Assembly (NCBI GenBank): GCA_034438015.1
Contig: DAOTTD010000383.1
Coordinates: forward strand, 41,518-105,517
Direction of reading: 5' to 3'
DNA from: JACDAE01 sp034438015
GTDB lineage: Bacteria > Chloroflexota > Ktedonobacteria > Ktedonobacterales > Ktedonobacteraceae
Length of the DNA stretch: 64,000 bases
Shown: in pieces, positions 8,618-16,672 of the stretch
Layout of the letters: every line of letters begins with the position of its first letter
How positions within the stretch are numbered: the stretch's first letter is position 1
Notes under the pieces: generated by a model
Told to the model about the DNA's origin: nothing
The model's database searches: none
Seen by the model: the letters and a program-made list of their open reading frames with translations, nothing else
Program-made: the position numbers and the translations under genes

Positions 8618-9610
8618 TTATTTCTGAGGATGCATGAAACCGTAGTTGGCCGCACCCAACAGGGCGAGTTTGGGGTTGGTGATGACGTGCACGGGAAAAT
8701 CCTTCAACATATCAGCGAAGCGCCCCTTGTGTTTGAAAGCATGCATAAAACTGTCAGCTTCGAGGAAAGGCAGGATACGCGGCGGGATGCCACCACCCAG
8801 ATAAATACCACCGGTCGCCAGTACTTTAAGAGCCAGGTTGCCAGCCTCGGCCCCCAGGATGGAGGTGAAGGTCTGCAGAGCCGTGACGCAACGCGCGGAC
8901 GGCGCCTTGCTATCCAGCGCGCACTTGATAATGAGTGGTGTGATATCCTCCTCGGCGTTGGTCTGATCGGTCAGCGACTCTGGCTCCTCTATCAAAACGA
9001 CATCCCTGAGATACGCGTAGATGTGGGGCAGTCCCATGCCGGAGCAGATCTGTTCGTAGCTTACGTGATCGAACTTCGTCAACATGTAACGCAGCAATTC
9101 TATCTCGAAGGCGTTGGTCGGCCCAAAATCGGTATGGCCGCCCTCGGAGGGATGCGTCTGATAGCGCGTCCCGTCCCAGGTAAGGAAGGCTTCGCCCAGC
9201 CCGGTTCCCGGCGCGATCACGCCCAGCGTCCCATTTTTAACGGGTTGCCCCTCGTTGAGGGTACGCAGATCGTTAGCTCCCAGGAGCGGAACGCCACTCG
9301 CCGTAGCGACAAGATCATTCAACAACCGGATGGAGGGGATATGTAGTGCGCGCTGCAGTTCCTCTTCTTCCATGACCCAGGGTAGATTTGTGATCTTCGC
9401 TTTCCCCTCAATGACGGGACCGGCCACGCCGAAGCATGCCAGTTGCACCTGCTCGCCCGCCTGATACAGGAAATCGCGCACCAGCGATTCAAGACTGGGA
9501 TATTGCGCACTGGGAAAGGTCGCTTCTCGCACTGGCGTTCGCAGTTCATCTTGAGATGCGAAGAGGGCAAGATTTGTTTTCGTTCCGCCGATATCGCCTG
9601 CAAGTAACAT
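8618..9610 (-). CDS. glk: Glucokinase (GLK family)
   Basis: ATP-dependent phosphorylation of glucose to glucose-6-phosphate, feeding glycolysis or glycogen synthesis (glgB lies at 58708). The 330-residue frame starts at 9610 with GGAG nine bases upstream; the extended frame to 9766 has no such support. The phosphate-1 motif is GDIGGTKTNLALF at residues 5-17, VIAPGTGLGEAFL is the second nucleotide contact, and SEGGHTDFGP is the sugar-binding signature of the Glk rather than the ROK family. A promoter with 17-bp spacing lies upstream. Confidence 0.93.
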   Translation of the reverse strand: MLLAGDIGGTKTNLALFASQDELRTPVREATFPSAQYPSLESLVRDFLYQAGEQVQLACFGVAGPVIEGKAKITNLPWVMEEEELQRALHIPSIRLLNDLVATASGVPLLGANDLRTLNEGQPVKNGTLGVIAPGTGLGEAFLTWDGTRYQTHPSEGGHTDFGPTNAFEIELLRYMLTKFDHVSYEQICSGMGLPHIYAYLRDVVLIEEPESLTDQTNAEEDITPLIIKCALDSKAPSARCVTALQTFTSILGAEAGNLALKVLATGGIYLGGGIPPRILPFLEADSFMHAFKHKGRFADMLKDFPVHVITNPKLALLGAANYGFMHPQK

Positions 9611-9672
9611 TCTTATGTTCTCCACTTCATGTAGGCACTCCCCTGGTAAAGGGACGCCTCTCGGCTCCTTTT

Positions 9673-9701
9673 TGTATAACCTGATAGTATTATTGTCACA
9701 A
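9673..9701 (-). promoter_or_regulatory. Promoter for glk
   Basis: On the minus strand TTGTGA (9701-9696) and TATACA (9678-9673) are separated by exactly 17 bases, about 65 bases before the glk ATG. Confidence 0.55.
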
Positions 9702-9868
9702 GAAAGGTCCCGGCGCATAGAGGAAACAAGGAGTCTCTCTATCGTATTCACACGCATGAGCCGCAAGTGATAAAATTACATCACACTGTGATTGGTTCGT
9801 GACGCGTCTGACCGTTACTAAACCAGAGTGACAAATAACGACACCGATTGCGTAGAGAGGAAGAGACG

Positions 9869-10894
9869 ATGACATTCAGTATAGAACACGCATATAAAGA
9901 ACTATATCCGCATTTCCAGGATCGTGTACGGCGCAATGAGCCTCTTGCCAATCATTGCACCTTTGGTATCGGGGGACCAGCGGATATCTGGGTCTCACTA
10001 CAGGCACGGCATGAGCTCATCAGGTTGGCGCGTCTCTGCGCGGAGGGAAACTGGCCACTATTGATCGGTGGCAATGGCACCAATGTTCTGTACTCTGACG
10101 CGGGCGTTCGCGGCGTGATGGCGCACGTTGCTACAACCGATTACCATATCGAGAATAACGGCGATGAGACGGCGCTCCTGGTGGCCGCCGCCGGCGTGAG
10201 CTGGCCCACTCTGCTGCACGAGCTTGCGCCGCAGGGTTGGGGCGGACTGGAGTTCGGCGTGGGAATTCCTGGTACGCTGGGCGGGGGCGTGATCAGCAAC
10301 GCGGGCGCACACAATGGGGAGCTCGGACAGGCGCTGGCATGGATTGAAGTGCTGGATGCGCGCAAGAGTGGCAACAAGGATGGCGATGATTTGCATCTGC
10401 CACAGATACGCCGCTATCAACATGACGAACTTGATCTAGGCTACCGGCATAGCCGTTTCCGCGAGCAACGCCGCTCTCGCTTCAACGCACAGGGATATCT
10501 GATCCCGGCCCCGCGCACGCTAATCGAGCCTGCCGAGATCGTTCTGTCGCTCGGCATCCGCCTGCACCGCGAAGATCCCGCGAAACTACAGAGCATTCTC
10601 AGCCAAAATCTCCTCTACCGCGAGCGCACACAGCCGCGGCAGCAACATACCGGCCTGATCTTCAAAAATCCTCCCGGCGACTACGCCGGTCGCCTGATCG
10701 ATCTGGCCGGTATGAAGGGCTACACAATCGGCAATGCGCAGGTCTCGACGCTCGACCCGAACTTCATCATCAACCTGGGCGGTGCGCAAGCAGCGGATGT
10801 TGCGGCTCTGGCCGAGGAGACACATCGCCGGGTCCGCGAACAGTCCGGCATCGAGCTGGAAGTCGAGGTCGAGCTGCGCGGAGAATGGGCATAA
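9869..10894 (+). CDS. murB: UDP-N-acetylenolpyruvoylglucosamine reductase (MurB)
   Basis: FAD enzyme reducing the enolpyruvyl group to make UDP-N-acetylmuramate, the second committed step of peptidoglycan synthesis in the cytoplasm. The FAD-binding domain begins around residue 20 with NHCTFGIGGPADIWV and includes GGNGTNVLYSD and GGLEFGVGIPGTLGGGV. YRHSRF places the catalytic Ser at 195, and the C-terminus carries the conserved acidic GIELEVEV segment. The ATG at 9869 follows AGAGGAAGAG; an upstream TTG in frame is less likely. No other mur gene is adjacent. Confidence 0.95.
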   Translation: MTFSIEHAYKELYPHFQDRVRRNEPLANHCTFGIGGPADIWVSLQARHELIRLARLCAEGNWPLLIGGNGTNVLYSDAGVRGVMAHVATTDYHIENNGDETALLVAAAGVSWPTLLHELAPQGWGGLEFGVGIPGTLGGGVISNAGAHNGELGQALAWIEVLDARKSGNKDGDDLHLPQIRRYQHDELDLGYRHSRFREQRRSRFNAQGYLIPAPRTLIEPAEIVLSLGIRLHREDPAKLQSILSQNLLYRERTQPRQQHTGLIFKNPPGDYAGRLIDLAGMKGYTIGNAQVSTLDPNFIINLGGAQAADVAALAEETHRRVREQSGIELEVEVELRGEWA

Positions 10895-11001
10895 TTTCAT
10901 GTGCCGGTCTGTTCAGTCGGGTTTATATGTAAATCGCGCCAGGGTAACAATTGTGTCACGAAGCAAGAGAGACTCCCGAGAAAAAAGATAGTAGACGCGT
11001 G

Positions 11002-11010
11002 TGGTATACT
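11002..11010 (+). promoter_or_regulatory. Extended -10 promoter for the zinc-ribbon gene
   Basis: TGG-TATACT is an extended -10 element, about 105 bases before the zinc-ribbon protein ATG. No good -35 is seen, as expected for this class. It implies a leader of roughly 100 bases. Confidence 0.45.
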
Positions 11011-11115
11011 GTAAAAACACTGTATAGTGCATTGTTGCTCAGAGTAGATCGTCTATTGAAAGCTGCGCGATACAGAGTTTTTGCAGTGGGAAGACCCCAG
11101 AATCGAGAAGAACAC

Positions 11116-11472
11116 ATGTCTTTTACAGATCAGACCCTGTATTGCCGCGATTGCAATCAAGAATTTACGTTTACCGTTGGTGAGCAAGAATTTTATGCCA
11201 ACCGTGGCTTGACTAACGCGCCGAGCCGTTGCCCAGAGTGCCGTGCGGCACGTAAGCAGGCGAACACCGGACGCGATTCTTATGGTAGAGGCGGGGGCGG
11301 CGGCGGCTACCGTGAGCGTGAGGCACGCCAGATGTATAGCGTGACCTGCGCCAGTTGCGGAAATGAGGCCCAGGTGCCTTTCCAACCGCGAGATGACAGG
11401 CCCGTCTATTGCCGTGATTGTTACCAGGCACAAAACAGTGGCCGTAGTAACGACCGCCGATCGCGCTGGTAA
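11116..11472 (+). CDS. Zinc-ribbon protein (zf-trcl plus CxxC-x17-CxxC type domains)
   Basis: A 118-residue basic protein with two Cys4 modules. The first (about residues 8-45), LYCRDCNQEFTFTVGEQEFY followed by CPECR, fits the probable zinc-ribbon family zf-trcl. The second, near the C-terminus, has VTCASCGNEAQVPFQPRDDR and then YCRDCY, the CxxC-x17-CxxC type domain. They are joined by a Gly/Arg-rich linker (GRGGGGGGYRERE) like those of RNA-binding proteins. The start at 11116 is preferred over the longer frame because homology begins at MSFTDQTLYC and GAGAAG precedes it. Function is not established; nucleic-acid binding is an inference. Confidence 0.88.
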   Translation: MSFTDQTLYCRDCNQEFTFTVGEQEFYANRGLTNAPSRCPECRAARKQANTGRDSYGRGGGGGGYREREARQMYSVTCASCGNEAQVPFQPRDDRPVYCRDCYQAQNSGRSNDRRSRW

Positions 11473-11513
11473 TCCCAGTATAGAGAGTTAATAAGCGCCA
11501 GGAAGAGCTTCCC

Positions 11514-11963
11514 ATGAAGATGAACAATCAATCCAGAAACTTCGCCAAACGGGTCCAGGTGGATTTACTGGCGCTTAGCGACTCAGACCTGTTTCATGTC
11601 GTTCATCAATGGATAGATAAGACAGATCCTTCTGGCGTATCTATCCATACGCCAGAGGCGACGCGCCTCGCATTAGGTTATACCAGTCTTGTAGAGACCA
11701 GGACGCACTCTCACTTGAATGAAGAGAGCGAAGAAAACAAAGAGGATGTACAATGGCAACCCCCTTCGCCACATCATCTACGCTCCCTCATTGAAGCGAT
11801 GGATGTGAGTCTATTTACCTTGTATGTTATCACCCCCGCCTTCCAGTCACTGCACGAAACCTACCCCGAATGGTATGAAGGGGTGACCTTCAACGCACAT
11901 CTCGCCAACTACCTGCGCTTGCTGAAGGACAAAACGACACATCATAAACCTGGGGCACGGTAG
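11514..11963 (+). CDS. Hypothetical protein, 149 residues
   Basis: I do not recognise this protein. It is preceded by AGGAAGAG, starts 41 bases after the zinc-ribbon stop and so probably belongs to the same transcript. It is soluble and helix-rich, with an acidic mid-section (NEESEENKEDV, about residues 70-80) and an aromatic C-terminal half (ETYPEWYEGVTFNAHLANYL). There is no signal peptide, membrane segment or metal motif. Confidence 0.7.
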   Translation: MKMNNQSRNFAKRVQVDLLALSDSDLFHVVHQWIDKTDPSGVSIHTPEATRLALGYTSLVETRTHSHLNEESEENKEDVQWQPPSPHHLRSLIEAMDVSLFTLYVITPAFQSLHETYPEWYEGVTFNAHLANYLRLLKDKTTHHKPGAR

Positions 11964-12046
11964 AAGGCTCTCGTGGTTTGTCAGAGAGTCTGGTTTGTCC
12001 ATACTTTTCGCAACTATCACCCTCCACGTTCCATATCCCTATTGTT

Positions 12047-13681
12047 TTACATCGTCGCGCCTAGAATCCACGGCGCAAACTCCTCTTCGCCGACTCCCTG
12101 CGCCTCGCTTTTGCTCTGCTTGCCGCTCGCGACGGCGATTACCTCCTCCAGGATCTGCATCCCCATCGCCTGGGTGCTCACACCATCGAGCACGACGCCT
12201 GCGTTGATATCCATGTCGCTCTTCATGCTCTCATACATGGTCGTGTTGGTCGCTACCTTGAGCGAGGGGGCGGGTTTGAAGCCGAAGGCGGAGCCGCGCC
12301 CGGTCGTGAAGACGATGATGTTCGCACCGCCCGCAACCTGGCCCGTCACCGATACGGGATCATAGCCGGGGGTATCCATGACGACGAGGCCGCGCTCCGT
12401 GACCTGCTCGGCGTATTTATAGACGGCGTTGAGCGGTGTTGAGCCGCCCTTGGCGATGGCCCCAAGCGATTTTTCGTAGATGGTGGTCAGACCACCGAGC
12501 TTGTTGCCAGGGGTGGGATTATTGTCCATCTCCATATCGTTGATGGCGGTATAGTGCTCCCACCAGCGAATCCGTTCGACGAAGCTCTCGCCAACCTCGC
12601 GGCTGCGCGCGCGGCGGAGCAGGATATGCTCCGCACCATAGATCTCCGGCGTCTCGCTCAGCACGGCGGTCCCGCCCTGCCGCACCAGTTCATCGACACA
12701 GTAGCCCAGCGCCGGATTCGCCGTGATACCACTCCAACCATCGCTGCCACCGCACTGCAGCGCCACGGTCAGCTCGGAGATGGGAACAGACTCGCGCCGG
12801 ACCGCGTTCACCTCGGGCAGGAGCTTTGTGATGATGCGCTCAGCTTCGTCGGCTGTGCTGGCAATGCCCGCGTTCTCCTGGATATTCAGGAAGAGCGCCT
12901 GCTTCCAGTTCGCGTGCTCGCCACGATCCAGCTCCATGTCGCGGATCAGCTCCTGCACCTGGTTGCCCTCGCAACCGAGACCGACCAGAAGGTACGCGCC
13001 TACGTTGGGATGGACCGCCATGCCAGCCAGGACGCGCTGCAACTGCTCGACCGCCGAACTGCCATGCCGCATGCCGCAGCCGCTTTTGTGCGTCAGACCA
13101 ATGACGCCATCGATGTTGGGATACGCCCACATCACCTCGGAACCGAAACGGCGCTGAATTGCCCGCACCGTGCTGGCAGAGCAGTTGACGCTGCTGATAA
13201 TCGCGATATAGTTGCGCGTGCCCACTTTGCCATCAGGGCGCCGGTAGCCCAGAAACGTGCGCCGCTGCTCCGGCGGAACGAGATCGACGGACCGCACATC
13301 GACGCCGTATTCGTAGTGCCGTTGGAGCTCTCCGACGGCCAGGTTGTGGCTGTGGACGTGCGCGCCCGCCGGAATTGGCTGCATCGCAAAGCCGATGATA
13401 GAGCCGTAGCGCCGCACGGGTTGGCCCTGTGCCAGCACGCGCAGGGCCACTTTGTGTCCCGCTTGTACGCGCTGTGTGACCTCTACCAGCCTCCCCTCCT
13501 CCATACCCGTAGCAGGCAGGCGCAGCACGATGCCGCGACCAAGCGGAACGCGCGCAATGGCAACATCATCATCGGGGTGCAGCAGGACCGCTACTTCGTG
13601 GAGTGGAAGCGGCTCGCCGCGTCCGGTGACGCCGCGCGCGACCGTATGGAGAATGGGTGGTAGATTATGCTGAGATTCCAT
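12047..13681 (-). CDS. Altronate/galactarate dehydratase family protein (UxaA/GarD-like)
   Basis: Dehydrates a sugar acid to a 2-keto-3-deoxy acid in hexuronate or aldarate catabolism. The 544 residues contain an N-terminal SAF domain (about 1-120, with HVHSHNLAVG near its end) and the UxaA/GarD catalytic domain: GYRRPDGKVGTRNYIAIIS, THKSGCGMRHG and VGLGCEGNQ carry the conserved Cys and His residues of this iron-dependent family, and LQCGGSDGWSG, DMEMDNNPTPGNKLGGL and DTPGYDPVSVTGQVAGGAN follow. AAGGAG precedes the ATG, which sits 12 bases after the LarA-like gene stop, so both form one operon. Whether the substrate is altronate, galactarate or another acid is not resolvable. Confidence 0.9.
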   Translation of the reverse strand: MESQHNLPPILHTVARGVTGRGEPLPLHEVAVLLHPDDDVAIARVPLGRGIVLRLPATGMEEGRLVEVTQRVQAGHKVALRVLAQGQPVRRYGSIIGFAMQPIPAGAHVHSHNLAVGELQRHYEYGVDVRSVDLVPPEQRRTFLGYRRPDGKVGTRNYIAIISSVNCSASTVRAIQRRFGSEVMWAYPNIDGVIGLTHKSGCGMRHGSSAVEQLQRVLAGMAVHPNVGAYLLVGLGCEGNQVQELIRDMELDRGEHANWKQALFLNIQENAGIASTADEAERIITKLLPEVNAVRRESVPISELTVALQCGGSDGWSGITANPALGYCVDELVRQGGTAVLSETPEIYGAEHILLRRARSREVGESFVERIRWWEHYTAINDMEMDNNPTPGNKLGGLTTIYEKSLGAIAKGGSTPLNAVYKYAEQVTERGLVVMDTPGYDPVSVTGQVAGGANIIVFTTGRGSAFGFKPAPSLKVATNTTMYESMKSDMDINAGVVLDGVSTQAMGMQILEEVIAVASGKQSKSEAQGVGEEEFAPWILGATM

Positions 13682-13693
13682 TGCAAGAACTCC

Positions 13694-15019
13694 TTATGAG
13701 ACCTGTGTCCGCAGAATTGCGGCAAAGGGCGTGAGCGAGCCATCCGGCTCAAGAGAAAAAGGTATTGCCGGACCAATCACCTCGACATCGGCGCCGGACC
13801 GTAAATGGTCCAGGCTCTGTGTGCTGGCCAGGATATACTCCAGGCGCAGCGTGTTCTCGATGCGCGCCAGGCGCACCTGCGTCGGATCGGCACGGCCACA
13901 GCTACGTATCGCTGCCTGAAGCGCGGAGCGATCATCGGGCAGGACCATCGGGATCTTGCACGAGTTCATCGCAATCACGCCTGCGGTCAGCGAATTGATA
14001 TAGAGAGACTGGAGATCGAGCTTCTCAACCATGTGCGAGGTAGTAAAGTCGGCGTAGCCCACGCCGCTCGCATTGCCATGAGATGCTCCGGTGAGATCAT
14101 GCACCGTGATATTGGTGATGCGAGCGGCGGTCGGCTTCTGCTGATCGACGGCACGCATGCGTCCAATGATATTGGGGTCCATACCGGCTCCGCTGATGTT
14201 CTTGCCCATCTCATCGACGACCAGTACGTCCAGCGCGTCCCAGGGCAGGCGCGGCATCATCTCCTTCGCCTGTCGCAGCAGGGCACGCTCGGGCTCGTTC
14301 GCGATCCCCTCCGCCGACACCGCCTTGATCTCGGCAACCTCATCATAGCCATTCTCGACAATTGCCAGGCCGCAGAGCAGGGATGCATGCGCGATGACGA
14401 ACTTCGCCACCTCCGGTATATGCGTCGCCAGGCCCTCGACGCCCCAGGAGTGCACCTCCAGAGCGCCGGCGTGCTTGCCCAGGCCGATGGCAATCATTTT
14501 AGAGAGGCCACTCTCGATCGCGGCGTCGAAGTCGGTGTGCGGCTTGACGCGGTTGACCACAATAATGCCGTCGGCGGCGTGGGCGGCGCGGTCGATATAG
14601 ACGGGCATACTGTTAGGCAGCCTTCCCAGCACATCGACATCGAGAGAAGATACGATGGGGACACCGATGGCCTGCTCTGTGATACCCAGACTGGCGAGGA
14701 TGGCGAGCTGGCCTTCAGGCGTTGCCCCGCCGTGGCTCCCCATCGCCGGGACGATAAATGGTTCTGCCTCGTAGCGACGCAATGTAGCAACGAGGGTCGC
14801 TACAACCGGTATGATATCCGCCACGCCGCGACTCCCCACGCCGATGGCGATACGCGCGCCGGGCCATATCTTCGCATGCACGCTTTCAAGCGCGGCAGTC
14901 ACCGCCGCACTGACATTCGCAATACGAGGACGAGGGAAACGCTGGCGCAACAACACGAGATCTGGCAACGGCACGGCAGTCAGGAGGCCATTGGTATCTT
15001 GAAATGGTTGAAGTAACAT
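13694..15019 (-). CDS. LarA-like (DUF2088) protein, putative nickel-pincer racemase/epimerase
   Basis: The 441-residue protein has the two-lobed LarA fold signature. The N-terminal lobe includes IAIGVGSRGVADI and the His-containing PAMGSHGGATPEGQ. The centre has VNRVKPHTDFDAAIESGLSK, matching the His/Lys region that holds the nickel-pincer cofactor in lactate racemase, followed by IGLGKHAGALE. The start at 15019 is supported by GGAGGTTGCCG. Known relatives racemise or epimerise 2-hydroxy acids; coupling to a UxaA/GarD-type dehydratase suggests C2-epimerisation of a sugar acid before dehydration (inference). No larB, larC or larE genes are seen nearby. Confidence 0.8.
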   Translation of the reverse strand: MLLQPFQDTNGLLTAVPLPDLVLLRQRFPRPRIANVSAAVTAALESVHAKIWPGARIAIGVGSRGVADIIPVVATLVATLRRYEAEPFIVPAMGSHGGATPEGQLAILASLGITEQAIGVPIVSSLDVDVLGRLPNSMPVYIDRAAHAADGIIVVNRVKPHTDFDAAIESGLSKMIAIGLGKHAGALEVHSWGVEGLATHIPEVAKFVIAHASLLCGLAIVENGYDEVAEIKAVSAEGIANEPERALLRQAKEMMPRLPWDALDVLVVDEMGKNISGAGMDPNIIGRMRAVDQQKPTAARITNITVHDLTGASHGNASGVGYADFTTSHMVEKLDLQSLYINSLTAGVIAMNSCKIPMVLPDDRSALQAAIRSCGRADPTQVRLARIENTLRLEYILASTQSLDHLRSGADVEVIGPAIPFSLEPDGSLTPFAAILRTQVS

Positions 15020-15053
15020 CGGCAACCTCCAGGTAAGAGTATCATAGTTTTAC

Positions 15054-15083
15054 ATCGATACATCCATAATCGATACATCCATA
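15054..15083. repeat. Tandem direct repeat upstream of the sugar-acid operon
   Basis: Two adjacent copies of the 15-mer ATCGATACATCCATA, about 35 bases upstream of the LarA-like gene start. The position fits a regulator binding site, but no regulator gene is adjacent. Confidence 0.6.
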
Positions 15084-15280
15084 AAGGAAACGCACCACAA
15101 AGCGTCCTCGTAGCGATGAAGTCACCCACATCTCTTCTCAATGACAAACCGTCCACGCACCCATAACCGATTAGATGAGCCTACGGAGGCGACCTCCAAA
15201 AACGCGCACCCTCCCCAAAATGATACCATATCAACATCACACGGGCAGGCTAGAACGCTCTCGTAGAGAGAAACTATCGA

Positions 15281-15625
15281 GCGGCAGGAGGACTGGCAAG
15301 CATCGTCGTCGACGCGGTGGGACGTAGCGTTACACGACGACAGGCGCTAGAACTGATGGCACATGGAGGAACAGCGGTTTTTCTGGGCCTGAGCGACGCT
15401 GAAAGCTCGCTCGACATCCTGGGCCTGATCAATCGCGAGGTGCGCATCCAGGGCTCCTACGGCTCCTGCGATCGTGATATGCGCGACGCCATCGCGCTAA
15501 TCGCGGATGGGCATGTCGACGCCACCACCTGGGTCAGACACTTCTCCTTGGAGCAGGGTCAGGAGGTCTTCACGCGCCTGGTCGACTCTCCACGAGGGCT
15601 GGTCAAGGCGCTCTTTACACTCTAA
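15281..15625 (+). pseudogene. C-terminal remnant of a zinc-type alcohol/polyol dehydrogenase
   Basis: The frame reads as the end of the medium-chain dehydrogenase Rossmann domain and C-terminal helices: GGLASIVVDAVGRSVTRRQA, HGGTAVFLGL, NREVRIQGSYG and the closing GQEVFTRLVDSP. The catalytic zinc domain and the nucleotide-binding GxGxxG region, at least two thirds of the protein, are absent; the DNA to the left shows no trace of them, and an in-frame TAG lies at about 15250. Its place behind the sugar-acid genes suggests it was once a polyol or sugar-acid dehydrogenase of the same pathway. A 102-codon GTG-start frame remains at 15317. Confidence 0.75.
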
Positions 15626-16289
15626 CGTTGACAAAACGCCTCGCGCGCATGCGTAGTACAACATTGGCTACCAGCACTGCCCCGATCGTCAGTGCTGGTA
15701 GCGCAATATATGTCCAGGCTACCGGACCCAGGCGCAGATCGCTCAAAATCATATTGGCAGCCGTCCACGCCAGTACCAGACTGGCAATATCGAGCAGCCA
15801 GGGCAGACGCCTCATCAGCGTAGATAGCAGCGAGCTACCAAGCAATACCAGAGCAATGCTCAGCCCCAGGCCGATCGCGAGGACCAGGAGATTGCCGTCC
15901 GCCAGGGCACCAACGGCTAGAACATTGTCCAGACTCATCATCGCATCGGCCACCAGAATCGTGAGCACAGCCATCAAGAAGCCCTTCTGCACCAATTTAC
16001 TACCCTGCGGGCCATCGCTCTGGTTGCGGCTGATCAGCAGGCGCAGTGCGATAAATAAGAGCACGATGCCACCGATAGTCTGCAAGAGTGGGATCTGTAG
16101 CAGCAACGTTGCCAGGATTGCGAACCCGACCCGCAAAATAATAGCACCAGCCCCGCCCGCAACAACGGCCATCCAACGCTGCCTGCGCGGCAAATCAGCC
16201 GCCACCACTCCGATTACCAGGGCATTATCGCCGCTCAAAACCAGATTCACAAGAACAATTCCAGCTATAGCGCTCAACCAACCGGGCAT
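15615..16289 (-). CDS. TerC/YjbE family integral membrane protein
   Basis: A 224-residue polytopic protein with six to seven hydrophobic segments. The two TerC signature repeats are present: VNLVLSGDNALVIGVV in the first helix and VADAMMSLDNVLAVGAL in the middle, with the acidic/Asn residues thought to bind metal. Relatives export Mn2+ (YjbE/YkoY/Alx group) or confer tellurite resistance, some by metalating secreted enzymes. AAGGAGATAAAATT before the ATG fixes the start. The 3' end overlaps the dehydrogenase remnant by 11 bases. A complex RNA structure lies upstream. Confidence 0.9.
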   Translation of the reverse strand: MPGWLSAIAGIVLVNLVLSGDNALVIGVVAADLPRRQRWMAVVAGGAGAIILRVGFAILATLLLQIPLLQTIGGIVLLFIALRLLISRNQSDGPQGSKLVQKGFLMAVLTILVADAMMSLDNVLAVGALADGNLLVLAIGLGLSIALVLLGSSLLSTLMRRLPWLLDIASLVLAWTAANMILSDLRLGPVAWTYIALPALTIGAVLVANVVLRMRARRFVNVRV

Positions 16290-16348
16290 AATTTTATCTC
16301 CTTTTTCGCTGCCAGAAAATAGAATTCATCTCCACCCACTTACTTCCT

Positions 16349-16467
16349 TTCAGTCAGATGAGTGCTTCCGCTCCGACCGACTGACCGTAGGTAGATGCAT
16401 CGCATCGTTGTCGGTCGGAATAGAGAGCGTCGTAGCACTAGCCGCGTATGCGGCGTTTCTGACTGAA
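16349..16467 (-). promoter_or_regulatory. Structured 5' leader candidate of the terC-like gene
   Basis: On the minus strand a nested set of perfect helices can form. An outer 10-bp P1 pairs TTCAGTCAGA (16467-16458) with 16358-16349. Inside it are a GCCGC-ATAC-GCGGC hairpin (16454-16441) and a 6-bp AGTGCT/AGCACT helix (16439-16434 with 16366-16361). That encloses a 10-bp TCCGACCGAC helix (16419-16410 with 16381-16372) topped by a GATGC/GCATC hairpin (16406-16394). It ends 60 bases before the ATG. The Mn-sensing yybP-ykoY element often precedes TerC genes, but its conserved GGGGAGUA sequence is not present. This may be another riboswitch class, or a mobile palindromic element. Confidence 0.5.
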
Positions 16468-16497
16468 TTTAAAGCTTACCAAATTTTCATCATTGAT

Positions 16498-16522
16498 GAT
16501 AGGGACGCATTCTGTCCCTATC
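16498..16522. repeat. 9-bp hairpin upstream of the structured leader
   Basis: Perfect stem GATAGGGAC / GTCCCTATC with a 7-base loop, in the 383-base gap between the terC-like gene and the first kinase. No T-run follows on either strand, so it is unlikely to be a terminator. Confidence 0.5.
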
Positions 16523-16672
16523 GACCAAATCTTGCTGCATAGTACCGCAACCGCCTTCCTATGGCAAATCGATATGTTTAGGACTAAAAGCAAGCAATTT
16601 GACACAAGTCCACACATTCCACTACAATCTCAGCATGAAACACATATGTAGCCTGACCAGAGTGAGACGCCT

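Noticed and set aside
12554..15016. Long plus-strand ORFs (369 and 403 codons) opposite the sugar-acid operon
   Set aside because: These are shadows of GC-rich minus-strand genes with clear domains and ribosome sites.
16290..16560. yybP-ykoY manganese riboswitch upstream of the TerC-like gene
   Set aside because: I looked for the conserved GGGGAGUA junction and its partner and did not find them, although another structure is present.
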